A stretch of DNA of 64,000 bases, taken from NCBI GenBank assembly GCA_003255065.1, contig QAOA01007022.1, forward strand, positions 1,203,590 through 1,267,589, given 5' to 3'. Under the pieces are notes generated by a model. The model was not told the origin of the DNA, did not search any database, and saw only the letters and a program-made list of their open reading frames with translations. Shown piece by piece: positions 12,401-23,210 of this stretch (its first letter is position 1; each line of letters opens with the position of its first letter). The DNA comes from Cercis canadensis. Lineage: Eukaryota; Streptophyta; Magnoliopsida; Fabales; Fabaceae. The position numbers and the translations under genes are program-made.

Positions 12401-13186
12401 GCTGAAGCCCGTGCTTTATACAGAGAAAAGCTATATTTTTCGTGAAGGAGAACATGTTGATGAAATGCTCTTCATCATGCAAGGAAGCCTATCTACTATG
12501 ACAACAAGTGGTGGAAGAACTGGTTTCTTCAATTCCGCACTTCTCAAGGCTGGTGACTTTTGTGGGGAAGAGCTTCTAACATGGGCCTTGGACCCCAAAT
12601 CCTCATCAAATCTTCCCATTTCAACTAGAACAGTACAAACTATATCAGAAGTTGAAGCTTTTGCTCTCATGCCTGATGACTTGAAGTTTGTTGCTTCCCA
12701 ATTTCGACGTATTCACAGCAGGAAAATCCAGCACACTTTCAGGTACAAAATTTTGTCAACATCAGAATCATCATAGAATCATGTCAAACACAAGTTTCTA
12801 ATAATGGGTATATGAAGAAGACCAATCGTACAGTAGTAGTCATCCTTCATTATATAATTCTGCGTGTGTTTTTCACTTGCAGGTTCTACTCCTTGCAATG
12901 GAGGACGTGGGCTGCCTGTTTCATACAAAAGGCTTGGCGTTGCTACTGGAAAAAGAAGATGGAGAGGTCTTTATTTGAAGCAGAAGCCAGGCTACGAGAT
13001 GCTCTGGCAAAAGAAGTAGGGTCACCAAGTGTTAGTACCACAGTATATGCGTCGAGGTTTCCTGCCAATGCCTTAGGATCCTTGAGACAAATGGAAGAAC
13101 CTAACAACACTAGTGGCATGATTCAATTTTGTAATCGAAACAAAGGAGTTGAACTCGCAGAAGTTTCTCGAGCTGGGCATATGTGA
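9485..13186 (+). CDS. cyclic nucleotide-gated channel, CNGC1-like (group I), short N-terminus
   Basis: Plasma-membrane cation channel subunit opened by cyclic nucleotides and restrained by calmodulin. Exons: 9485-9513, 9908-10265, 10740-10958, 11051-11364, 11714-11825, 12000-12236, 12348-12742, 12883-13186; 1968 nt, 655 aa. It has six membrane segments from about residue 25 and a pore region FYCFWWGLRNISSLGQN, with the plant filter triplet GQN at 310-312. The C-linker (ERWMSHRKLPEHLRERIRRHE) and cyclic-nucleotide-binding fold follow, with the phosphate-cassette stretch AGDFCGEELL, then an IQ motif at 569-570 (FIQKAWRCYWKKK). Exon sizes 29, 112, 237, 395 and 304 equal those of the minus-strand neighbour, which supports the model. 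Exon 2 is 358 nt against 571 in the neighbour: the cytosolic FEDW...SRRK segment (about 71 aa) is absent and the frame joins MNSRTLKRLR directly to YKILDP. The 29-nt first exon rests on phase and size. Function may be altered. Confidence 0.9.
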
Positions 13187-13220
13187 AATTTACTTGACAA
13201 ACTGGGTTTTTGAGCATAAA

Positions 13221-13350
13221 AAATTCTTAGGTACACTCAGGGTAGTACTCCCACAAGACACAAAAGAGTAACTCTACCGGTGAGAACCACACGAGACATA
13301 TTTTTTTGGTGTCTATAAGAATACTACCATTGAATGTACCCAAGTATTTC
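13221..13350. mobile_element. small foldback element (MITE-like) after the CNGC stop codon
   Basis: The segment at 13226-13264 (CTTAGGTACACTCAGGGTAG...) reappears inverted at about 13309-13344 (reverse complement CTTGGGTACATTCAATGGTA...), with GACAC/GTGTC ending both arms. The arms are about 38 bases with a handful of mismatches and a middle of about 45 bases. It starts some 40 bases after the CNGC stop, so it probably lies in the 3' UTR. No clear target-site duplication was identified. A MITE is the simplest explanation. Confidence 0.6.
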
Positions 13351-13520
13351 TCTTATGGTGAAAGAAGCATCAAGGTTTGTCACATTCTTGATAGGCTATC
13401 TTTATTTGTCCCCTGAAGGCAGATCATTTGTGGAAGAAATTAACCATAAGATTCAATACTTGAAAAACTCAACAAGCTATCTTCACGCTCATGCATTTAT
13501 ATACCTAAAATCCAACTTTT

Positions 13521-13776
13521 GAGGTTTATGATCCCAAGACCAATTTGTTGGAGAAACTACATGATCCTGCTTGTTAGGACGATCCAATATGGGATATTTG
13601 TTCTGGATTACAGGTATTATGTCCCCGTCCTATGTAATGAGTTCTATGTCTTGGATACGGTTGATGACGGCGTGAAGTGCACTGGTATGCATGGAAAATA
13701 TCTTTCCCATCTCCAATTTGGCAATAAATTTCACGTCTTTGCTTTGGTTATGAATGAAAGTGGTTATTTTCTGTGA
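13521..13776 (+). pseudogene. broken kelch/F-box-like coding fragment
   Basis: Read in pieces, this stretch looks like decayed coding sequence. From 13521 the frame gives EVYDPKTNLLEKLHDPAC, a typical kelch-type strand (YDPxTNxWxxL), then an in-frame stop, then DDPIWDICSGLQVLCPRPM and more stops. A shift of frame then gives FYVLDTVDDGVKCTGMHGKY and KFHVFALVMNESGYFL up to 13776. Two stops and one frameshift within 260 bases argue for a pseudogene. The family call rests on one kelch-like motif and is weak; no F-box is seen. Confidence 0.35.
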
Positions 13777-14159
13777 GTATTAAGTACTTTATAATTTGTT
13801 CTTGTGATCTCTTAATCTATTTTGGCCTTTCAAAAGCTTTTATGATGGGCAAAAATCCATATCTAAACATGCATTATACTTATAAATGCAGGTAGAAGAA
13901 AGCTTATTGGAAAGGAAATTTCCAGCAGGGTAAAAAAGAAAAAAATTGATGTTTTTTGGAAATAAATTTTTTTAGAAAACATTTTACAAGCAAGTAACAA
14001 CCTATTATATATCATGGGTTAGATCTATCTGGCCCGATTTCACTTCGCCACTCTTTGGTTAATATTGTAAATCATATATCCGAGTATCTGTATATATCTT
14101 TATGACTATATAACTTAAAATAAGGTGATGTTTCTTAAGTCATACAATATACTGATATA

Positions 14160-14283
14160 GCATTATAATTGCTTGAAATTACCATGCCACTGGTTATCTT
14201 TCTTGAAATCAGGCTCTGATGGCTTCAGAGGCAGCATCAGCAGAGGTAGTCATCTCTGCGGACTGCGGGTAACTGTTGTTGTT
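14160..14283 (-). pseudogene. relic of a CNGC last exon and 3' UTR
   Basis: This stretch aligns by eye with 15311-15425, the 3' UTR and C-terminal end of the minus-strand CNGC: GCATTATA, then CCATGCCACT, GAAATCAGGCTC, GGCTTC.GAGG and TCTCTGCGG recur in the same order with substitutions and small indels. No open frame is kept and no further upstream CNGC sequence follows it. It looks like the remnant of a third CNGC copy in the same orientation as the gene at 15341-21008. Confidence 0.6.
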
Positions 14284-14617
14284 TTCTCTATTTTCTGTGA
14301 TGCTTTGTAATGGAAATTTTTTTAGGACTTGAAAAAAAATAAAAAAAATACACTAACATTTTCTTGGTAATGGATAGCAGAGTTGGGCTTAAGTATACGG
14401 GTTGGCACATTTAATAGTGTATTGGGCTAGGCAGGAGCTTTAAATATTTAGACAAATTAAAATACGGACTTTCATGGGCTGGGCCTGGGTAAGCTCATAG
14501 CCAGCCTTTAAAGTAATAAAAGAGTAATAATTTTTTATTTTTGCATTTTCTAATATTTTGCCGAATTTTTGATTATTTAGTTAATTATTTTATTTACTTA
14601 TGAATTTTAAAAATAAT

Positions 14618-14953
14618 ATTGGGAAATACGAAGATGTTAAATGATTTATGCATGGTTTGCAAGTTAAAACATTTCGTCAATTTATGGTTATCAAATTATT
14701 AAATTATCATTAATATTGAAAGTTTGAAACTTTCAATTTACGGTATCTTCTCTCTGTGGCCTCTTTTAAGAGTTATTGCAACCTANATTGGGAAATACGA
14801 AGATGTTAATGATTTATGCATGGTTTGCAAGTTAAAACATTTCGTCAATTTATGGTTATCAAATTATTAAATTATCATTAATATTGAAAGTTTGAAACTT
14901 TCAATTTACGGTATCTTCTCTCTGTGGCCTCTTTTAAGAGTTATTGCAACCTA
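14618..14953. repeat. 168-base direct repeat around an N at 14786
   Basis: 14618-14785 and 14787-14953 are the same sequence (ATTGGGAAATACGAAGATG... to ...TTATTGCAACCTA) apart from one A in a run. The single N lies exactly between them. This is the pattern expected when two overlapping contig ends are joined without merging. No coding content. Confidence 0.9.
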
Positions 14954-15340
14954 CGTTATCTGATAAACTAGAGATATAAGTGATTTCGGGATGGATTCAA
15001 CATCAGTTATAACAGTCTTTGCAGAACTAGCATGATTTACACATTTAAATTTAGTGCATTGTTCTTGAGGACTCACTTCTGGCAGCAGATGCCAGCACCA
15101 TCAAAATCTTCAAAAAAATTCTGCTCTCAAGCAGAGTACATGAAACCATCACTAAACTTTCATATATTGCACTTGTTACATATGTACATATAATTGTTGC
15201 AGGAATTCTTCAAAAACAACTTGCATTTTACACTATGCACATATAATAGCTAAGGAAATGCTAGCTTATGCACATATTTTCAATTTTATTTTTTATCTCA
15301 AACAAAACTTGCATTATAGTTTACTAAAAATGCCATGCCA

Positions 15341-18300
15341 CTAGTGTTGTTGAGTGGTGAAATCAGGCTCAGCTGGCTTCTGAGGTAGCAGAGGTGGTAT
15401 TCTCTGCGGGAATCTGTTGCTGCGCTCACCATTCTGTCGCAAGTTTCGCAATGCATTGGCAGCAAACCTTGATGCAAATATTGTGGCACCAAGACTTGGC
15501 GTGTGCCCATCTTCATTTCCCAAAGCATCTTGTAGCCTATCTTCTGCTTCACGTATTGATTTCTCAATCTTCTTTTTGCTGTAGCGACGCCAAGCTGCTT
15601 GTATGAAACAGGCACCCCATGTTCTCCATTGCAGGGAATACAACCTGTAAGTGAGAAAATTTCTGAGTTGGATTACAAGGATGCCTCTTCTATTTTTTTC
15701 TCCCTTCATGTCTACAAGAAAATTGGACCTAAGCTCTCTACCATAATCCTACAATTCCCTTACCACTAGTACTGCACCCAAGTGTGGTTAAGGATATGAT
15801 CACTCCAATTAAAAAGCTCCTCATTTCGCTCTTATAACCATTATTATTATTGCTAAGTTTTGTTTAACATGATTATCTTTCCCATTTGAATTCTCAAAAT
15901 GGAGTTGATGGGATGATCTAAGCAAATTCTCCTCATATTCTAGAAGAAACTCAATGGTTGTATATCAAGTTTGTAAATTTTCTTCCTCTTGCGCAAAACA
16001 TTGTTCCATAAATAGATGATGACATATTATCAAGGTAAGAAAGAGATAAACATGATATTAAGCCTTGCCTGAAAGCGTGCTGAAGCTGCTTGCTGTGGAG
16101 ACGTCGAAATTGGGAAGCAACTAACTTCAAATCATCAGGCATGAGAGCAAAAGCCTCAACTTCTGATATAGTTTCTACTGTTCTGGTTGAAATGGGAAGA
16201 TTTGAGGAGGAGTTGGGGTCCAAGGCCCATGTTAGAAGCTCTTCTCCACAGAAGTCACCTGCCTTGAGTTCAAAGGCGTTGAAGAAACCAGTTCTTCCAC
16301 CATTTGTGGTCACAGTTCTAAGCTTTCCTCGCATAATGAAGAGCATTTCATCAACTGGATCTCCTTCGCGAACAATGTAGCTCTTTTCAGTATATAGGAT
16401 TGGCTTCAATCTATCACTCATCGCATCCAACAACTGTTCATCCATTTTCTCAAACATTGGCACCTAAAACAATAAAATTGGAACACATTTTAGCTAACCT
16501 TTGAACACAAACATGTGTATAACACATAAATGTATAGGTAGATAAAAGTTATATGGATTGGGAGACTATTACTCACTTTTTTAAGCAACGCCAAGCAAAG
16601 ATGACGCTTTATATCCCTTCTAAGATCTTTAGGAAGGTTGCGAATTAACGTTTCCTCCTCAACGCCCCTATTTTCTTGCCATTTGTAATGCTCATACCGT
16701 CTAATTCTTTCCTTTAAGCTATCAGGTAGCATGCGGTGGGACATCCACTGTTCTGCATCTTGCCTTTTCACTCTCATTTCTTCGACTCTCACGGTTGTAG
16801 ATTGTAGATATTTCTGTAACAACATACAACACAAGTCATGAATTGAAGAATGAGGAGGTTAAACATAGCCAGCTTTATAACACCCAAAAAGATGAAAACT
16901 TTGTTAGTAAAGAAGGCATGGAAGCAAAATACACTTCATTATCCTAACAAAGAATTACCTGCATGTTTCCGATAAGTAACGCGAATAAAACCAATCCCAA
17001 GATGGCAATGAAAATAGCAAAGAGTATCTCCCAAACATATGTACTTGTCTTGAGGTTTTGGCCAAGAGAACTGCAAAAACATAAGACAAAATTTATGACT
17101 TTCAGCAAACAAGAATGTAGTAGATTAAGAGGATAATAAAACACAAGTTCCAAAGTTCATAAAATGTCAATGTTGCACATCAAATTTTAGAATAGAGAAT
17201 ACTACTTACAAACCCGTGCAACGCATAAGAAGCTAAAACAAAAGGGAGAGAAGACCCGTGAAAAAAAAAAAAAAGAGAAATAGAAAAAGCAGAAGAGAGG
17301 AGGGAACGAGTACAATAGCCGTATTCGCAGGAAAATGACCCTCTTTTAGGTTAATATAGTGATTATTGACTAACCTTACATTGCGCAGACCCCACCAAAA
17401 GCAGTAGAAGAACTTCTCATGAAAAGATGTTGTTGATTCTACCACTTGAGATGTTAGAGCGTCGATAAATATCCCGAAATTGTAGGTTGTTGAATTTTGA
17501 ATTGCAGCAGGATCAATGAAAGAGCAACTGCTATTGACAATTGAAAGGGAAGCTCTGTTGACGTGTATACAGCTCAAGTGTAACTCATCAGAGAGGTTAG
17601 CATGACTCAAATTTCGACGCCAGCACCGAATATCTGATTCCACGGAAAACAGGTACCAGAAAGCTCCAACAACCTAGTATACCAGATTTAGTTGGTGATC
17701 ATAGAATCTAGTATATGATATCTAGGAACATAGATAATGTTTTCTGCAATAAGTAACAGTGAAAATCAGCTTACATGACTTGCAAGCATATAGACAAAAA
17801 GATTAAACGCAGCTCCAGCCCATGCAGTCTCAGTCAGTATGCCTGAAGTTCTAGTAACTTCTGTCAATAATGGATAGATCCGTATAAATCTTGGCACATA
17901 CTGAANACAGTGGCACCTAAAACAATAAAATTGGAACACATTTTAGCTAACCTTTGAACACAAACATATGAATAACACATAAATATATAGGTAGATAAAA
18001 GTTATATGGATTGGGAGACTATTACTCACTTTTTTAAGCAACGCCAAGCAAAGATGACGCTTTATATCCCTTCTAAGATCTTTAGGAAGGTTGCGAATTA
18101 ACGTTTCCTCCTCAACACCCCTATTTTCTTGCCATTTGTAATGCTCATACCGTCTAATTCTTTCCTTTAAGTTATCAGGTAGCATGCGATGGGACATCCA
18201 CTGTTCTGCATCTTGCCTTTTCACTCTCATTTCTTCGACTCTCACGGTTGTAGATTGTAGATATTTCTGTAACACCATACAACACAAGTCATGAATTGAA

Positions 18301-21008
18301 GAATGAGGAGGTTAAACATAGCCAGCTTTATAACACCCAAAAAGATGAAAACTTTGTTAGTAAAGAAGGCATGGAAGCAAAATACACTTCATTATCCTAA
18401 CAAAGAATTACCTGCATGTTTCCAATAAGTAACGCGAATAAAACCAATCCCAAGATGGAAATGGCAATGGCAAAGAGTATCTCCCAAACATATGTACTTG
18501 TCTTGAGGTTTTGGCCAAGAGAACTGCAAAAACATAAGACAATTTATGACTTTTAGCAAACAAGAATGTAGTAGATTAAGAGGATAATAAAACAAAAGTT
18601 CCAAAGTTCATAAAATGTCAATGTTGCACATCAAAGTCTAGAATAGAAAATACTAGTTGCAAACTCGTACAACGCATAAGAAGCTAAAGCAGAAGGGAGA
18701 GAAGACCCGTAAAGAGAGAAAAAAAATAAAAAATACAGAATAGAGGAGGGAGCGAGTACAATAGCCGTACTCGCAAGAAAATGGCCTTCTTTAAGTTAAT
18801 ATAGTGATTATTGACTAACCTTAAATTGCGCAGACCCCACCAAAAGCAATAGAAGAACTTCTCAGGAAAAGATGTTGTTGATTCAACCACTTGAGATGTT
18901 AGAGCGTCGATAAATATCCCGAAATTGTAGATTGTTGAATTTTGAATTGTAGCAGGATCAATGAAAGGGCAACTGCTATTGATAACTAAAAGGGTAGTTT
19001 CGTTGTTGATGTCGGGTTTACAGCTCAAGTAATCATCAGAGAGGTTAGGATTTCGGCGCCAGCACCGAATCTCTGATTCCACGGAAAACAGGTACCAGAA
19101 AGCTCCAACAACCTAGTATACCATATTAAGTTAGTGATCATAGAATCTAGTATATGATATCTAGGAACATAGATAATGTTTTCTGCAATAAGTAACAGTG
19201 AAAATCAGCTTACATGACTTGCGAGCATATAGACAAAAAGATTAAACGCAGCTCCAGCCCATGCAGTCTCAGTCAGTATGCCTGAAGTTCTAGTAACTTC
19301 TGTCAATAATGGATAGATCCGTATAAATCTTGGCACATACTGAACTATTACTGCATACTTCAACAACTCCTTTGCCACAAATGGAACTGAGTTTTTCAGC
19401 TTCGGAACAATTAATAAAATGATCACCTGAAAAGTAAAGAAGTGTTGAAACAACATCAACATATGTTTTTCACATAAAATTTTACAAAACTTACAACAAA
19501 TGTCTTCGTTTTGCTTCCATAGTATTAAGTGTGAGAGAGTAATTAAAGGAATATTTTTCTTCTTCCTTTTTAAGCATTATACTTATTAAACTCAATCTAT
19601 GGGGTTAATTTTCACCCATTATCAGATCAGTTAAAAGTTACTAAAGTGAAACAGAAGACAATATAGAGTGGAAGTGGAAAATATCACTAATCCACACTCA
19701 AAGCAATGTAACAAGTAGGCAAAGACAGTTATTTCTGATGAGTTTTTCAATTTTAACTCAATGCTATTGCATTGTGATGATATATGAGCAAGTAAAACAT
19801 AATAAATAGAAGAGGGAATTTACCTGTGGTAGAGGAATAACTGATAGAAAGTCAATGATGAAGTAGGAACTCAAGTATCTTTTGATTATAGCCAGAGGAT
19901 CATTGATTAGCTCACCCCTTCCAAATACTCGAGAAGAAGGAGCGATAAACCCGGTTCGAAACTGAAAGATTATGCGAAGAATGTAGAAAAGATCAAAGAA
20001 TGTACGAAGAACAGAAACAGTGATCTTCAATGTTTCATCCAATTGAAGGCATTTGTACTTTCCATCAATAACTGGAATGTAAAAGAACAGTGGATCCACA
20101 GAGACTGCCATTACACATGTAATTACAAATATTTTGTTCCATTTCTGAAGGACTGGCCCCTGAGGATCAAGAATTTTTCTCCTAGAACCCCATTTTTTGG
20201 GAGGCCCATCACTTACAGGATGAACAACTGAGCCTTTTCTCAAGCTTTTCATCTTCTCAGAACCACTCTCAACTCTTCTTCTAATACTCTTTAAAACAGC
20301 ACTTACGCTTGGCCTAAGTTTTCTTCCTTCATATCCATTACTACAATTTTGCTGCTCAACACCAAAAGATGATTCTGAACTCCAATCCTCAAATCTGCAT
20401 AGAAATATAAACTTGGTAAGCATTTTAAGTATCAGGAATATGTGAGGATCATCATATAATGGTTAAGTAATGTGTACTCCAACTTCAAGATCAATCTCGT
20501 GTTCAAATATCATTACAAGCAGGTATATTGGAGATTGTGAGAAAACGAAATCAATAAATAAATTAAAAAAATAAGGGGATCACAGGCCTCATACAGACTT
20601 TAGTGGGCAGTCCACTAGTCCTAGCAAATCCAAGATGCAGTATCACAAGAATAGCCAACAATCTTGTCCTTAATCTAAAAATAGCAATTACCCAATTTGG
20701 AAAATTAAGCATACTTTGTTCTGTTTTAACACCTTAAACTATAAATTGTATTATAAATTGCTCTATTGTGTCTCAAATTGTTGTATTTAAAGAGATATAT
20801 CTTTTATAATAGGTAATTTCATGACTGAGGCAGTAGCTCTATACACATAGAGGCAGCATATGTGACTCTAAATTTTTTGCAGAGAGAGAGCAATTAAATT
20901 TAAGAATAGATAAATAAATAAACAGAAATGCTCAGCAATATGTGGAAAAATTGTTAACACAAGGCTTGAGCAAACGAACCTCACAAACTTACGTCCCTTT
21001 GCATTCAT
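15341..21008 (-). CDS. cyclic nucleotide-gated channel, CNGC1-like (group I), split by an assembly duplication
   Basis: Group I CNGC, tail to tail with the plus-strand copy. Unique exons: 20980-21008 (MNAKGRKFVR), 19824-20394 (FEDWSSESSFG... to the S3/S4 region), 19214-19426, 16069-16463 and 15341-15644. Exons 4-6 occur twice: 18820-19112, 18412-18523, 18030-18266 in one block and 17375-17673, 16959-17070, 16577-16813 in the other. A partial exon 3 (17775-17905) precedes the N at 17906. Counting one set gives 2160 nt and 719 aa, close to the 716 aa I recall for Arabidopsis CNGC1. The composite shows the GQN filter (about 374-376), C-linker, binding fold with AGDFCGEELL, and IQ motif FIQAAWRRYSKKK (about 633). 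Exon 7 ends in a GC donor (AG|GCAAGG), supported by its 395-nt length matching the neighbour. As written, the sequence cannot encode a normal channel; the real gene is probably intact. Introns otherwise GT-AG. Confidence 0.85.
16458..17905. repeat. CNGC exon 3-6 block, copy 1 (left of N)
   Basis: About 1448 bases from the exon 7 boundary to mid exon 3 of the minus-strand CNGC, repeated at 17911-19344. The copies differ by scattered substitutions and small indels in introns and exons (exon 4 is 299 nt here, 293 nt in the other copy). They abut an N at 17906. Level and type of difference suit two alleles assembled in tandem, but a true recent duplication cannot be excluded from sequence alone. 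Confidence 0.85.
17911..19344. repeat. CNGC exon 3-6 block, copy 2 (right of N)
   Basis: Second copy of the block at 16458-17905. It starts six bases into exon 7 (on the minus strand GTGCCA, then unrelated bases and the N), so exon 7 is missing here. It runs without a break into the complete exon 3 and the upstream exons. Its open frames in exons 4, 5 and 6 are intact. Confidence 0.85.
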
Positions 21009-21393
21009 GATGAAGCTACCTCCACATCCACTGAGAAAAATTAAGGTTTAGAGAGAGAAACACTTTACAGAGTGCAAAAAGATTCAAGCCTGGAGAAAAA
21101 TAGAATACCAAAGGGCCACTTATTAACAACTTTATAATATAAGTTAAAGTTGCAAAAAAAATAATACTAATTAACTAAAAACCTCTTTCTTTTTTTTTTT
21201 AAATTAATACCCAGCAACCTTCAATGACTATTGACTCGCGCATTTAAATTATTAAGTCAATTTAGTCAATTCATAAAATGTCAATTACTTAACAATCCTA
21301 ACAAAACCCAAAATACAGAGCCAGGGCCAGAAAAAATTGTAAATATCATAAGACACCCTGAATTAGAAAGGGGAAAAACTTAAACCGTATGGA

Positions 21394-21401
21394 CCACGTG
21401 G
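21394..21401. promoter_or_regulatory. G-box CCACGTGG upstream of CNGC
   Basis: Perfect palindromic G-box about 390 bases upstream of the minus-strand CNGC start codon. A second ACGT-core motif (TACGTGGAC) lies at about 21467-21475. Such pairs can bind bZIP or bHLH factors and may confer ABA or light response; no function is shown here. Confidence 0.4.
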
Positions 21402-23141
21402 AAGCATTCATAAACATAAAAAGGACCCAAGTTGAATTAAATGGGATGATGACCTAGTAATTAACTACGTGGACGTTGAACACAAAGCAATTGGAGATAG
21501 TATACATGGTGAAAAGAATGTCACATGGTATGCTGTAGTCCAGTTTGTTCCTTATAGGAAGCTTCAGAAAGCTCTTCCAAAGAGAAATTTTCAGAAGGCC
21601 TTCAGAGAAAGTATGTAGAGTTTGTAATGGCCGTGCAATGCTGCTTGGAGATAAATGGAAAGAGAGGGAGAAATGAAGAGACCAGCTTCTTATTTTCTTG
21701 GCTAGACTCAGTCTTAGTCCACGCTTAGAACTTAGAAGAGTCAAGTCACCCTTAACGAACATCCTACGAAATTTACCTCTGCTGTACACATGGACAAACA
21801 TTATTAACACCCAAAAATGGAACATATATTGCTTTATAATTACAGGAGATTTTATTATATTAAAAAAGTATGTGATATTCTCTTAATGTAGTAACAATAC
21901 AACTGTTGATATAAAAGCATTTAATTTTAGCTATTTATTTTAAACAGTTAAGATTAATTAATTTTAACATCAATAATTGCAGTACTGTCACGTCAAGGAG
22001 ATATCACATATTTCTTTATTATGTGAAAAACCTCTACATATATGTATATATACTTATATTTTAATACTATTTGATAGAGATTTTTATTGTTTAAAAATAG
22101 TTATTACATAAAATAATAATAAGCACATATTTATTAAAGAATAATTATAAATTTAATATCATTTTAATAATAAAATTTTGACAATAGTTTATCTAACAAA
22201 CTTTTAAAAAGATTAAGATTTTAAGTTGAAGTCTCCAACTAATTTTGTAGTAAGCTCAATATCATGTCCTCTATGAGAAACAATGGTATTAATTCAATTT
22301 TATTATTTATTTGAACCCTGGCTGGATCTTTCTATCCTCTAATGGTCGTTGGCATAATGGTACTACTTCTCACTTATCTCCTGTTTCCTTTATTCAACTT
22401 AAGAACATGAAAAGTAAAAAACCTTCCTTTGAATTGACTAATGCTTATAGAATTTATTTGTATTTCTTAAAATTTATTCACACATAGCACCTTGAACTTA
22501 ATAAGTTAGGTAGAGCTCAAAAACTCTGCAATGACAATGACCTCCTTGGGGCTACACCTCAAAGCCCAAGTGCCTCATTTCTCATCCATGTTATTTACAT
22601 ATTAGTTAAGGTGTATTGACTTATAGTGATACAATTAATACAATATAAATTTTAGGTTTGAATCTTATTGTGAGAATTTTTTTTTAGTAAATAATATGTA
22701 AATATCATAATAAATTTTCACTAAAATGTATAACATGTTCTGATCTTAAAATGAGATAACATTCATTCTTCTTAAATTTTTTATGATTAATGCAATATGA
22801 ATTTAATTAACTTTATTTAAATTATTTTTTATGTGTCACTCAAATTGTAAGAAGTCAATTAATAATAATGTGTAATAAGCAATTTTTTTTTGTATTAAAT
22901 AAATAAAGTTAAACTTTTTAAATGAGATTATGACAATCTAAAAAAACATGACAATACATGGGCCTATCATATTAAATTTTGAGAGGTTACCAACTTGGCT
23001 TACTCAATACAAAAGTCTCTACCGTAGTCATAAGTCGTGCTCACTGTTTCCAGCGTTGGCCAAGTGTTGTTGGAGGACCACTTGCTAAAATATATTTTTC
23101 ACCCATAAATTGTTGTTTTGTTTTTTTGTTTTTTTTTGTTA

Positions 23142-23210
23142 TGATTTTAGATTCGAATATAAAACTTACAAGTTTTAAAGATAATCTCAGTACCACTCAA
23201 CTACAAACTA
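23142..23210 (-). mobile_element. SINE-like dispersed repeat, copy 1
   Basis: On the minus strand this reads TAGTTGAGTGGTACTGAGAT, resembling an RNA polymerase III A box, and about 40 bases later ATTCGAATCT, resembling a B box. A related copy at 39104-39170 matches over about 66 bases with about 14 differences. This is a tRNA-like head, as in plant SINEs; the body and tail are not defined. Confidence 0.45.

Noticed and set aside
14370..14520. GGGCTTAAG...GGGCTGGGCCTGGGT stretch resembling a transposon fragment
   Set aside because: The repeated GGGCT words are suggestive, but I found no ends, second copy or target duplication in the window.
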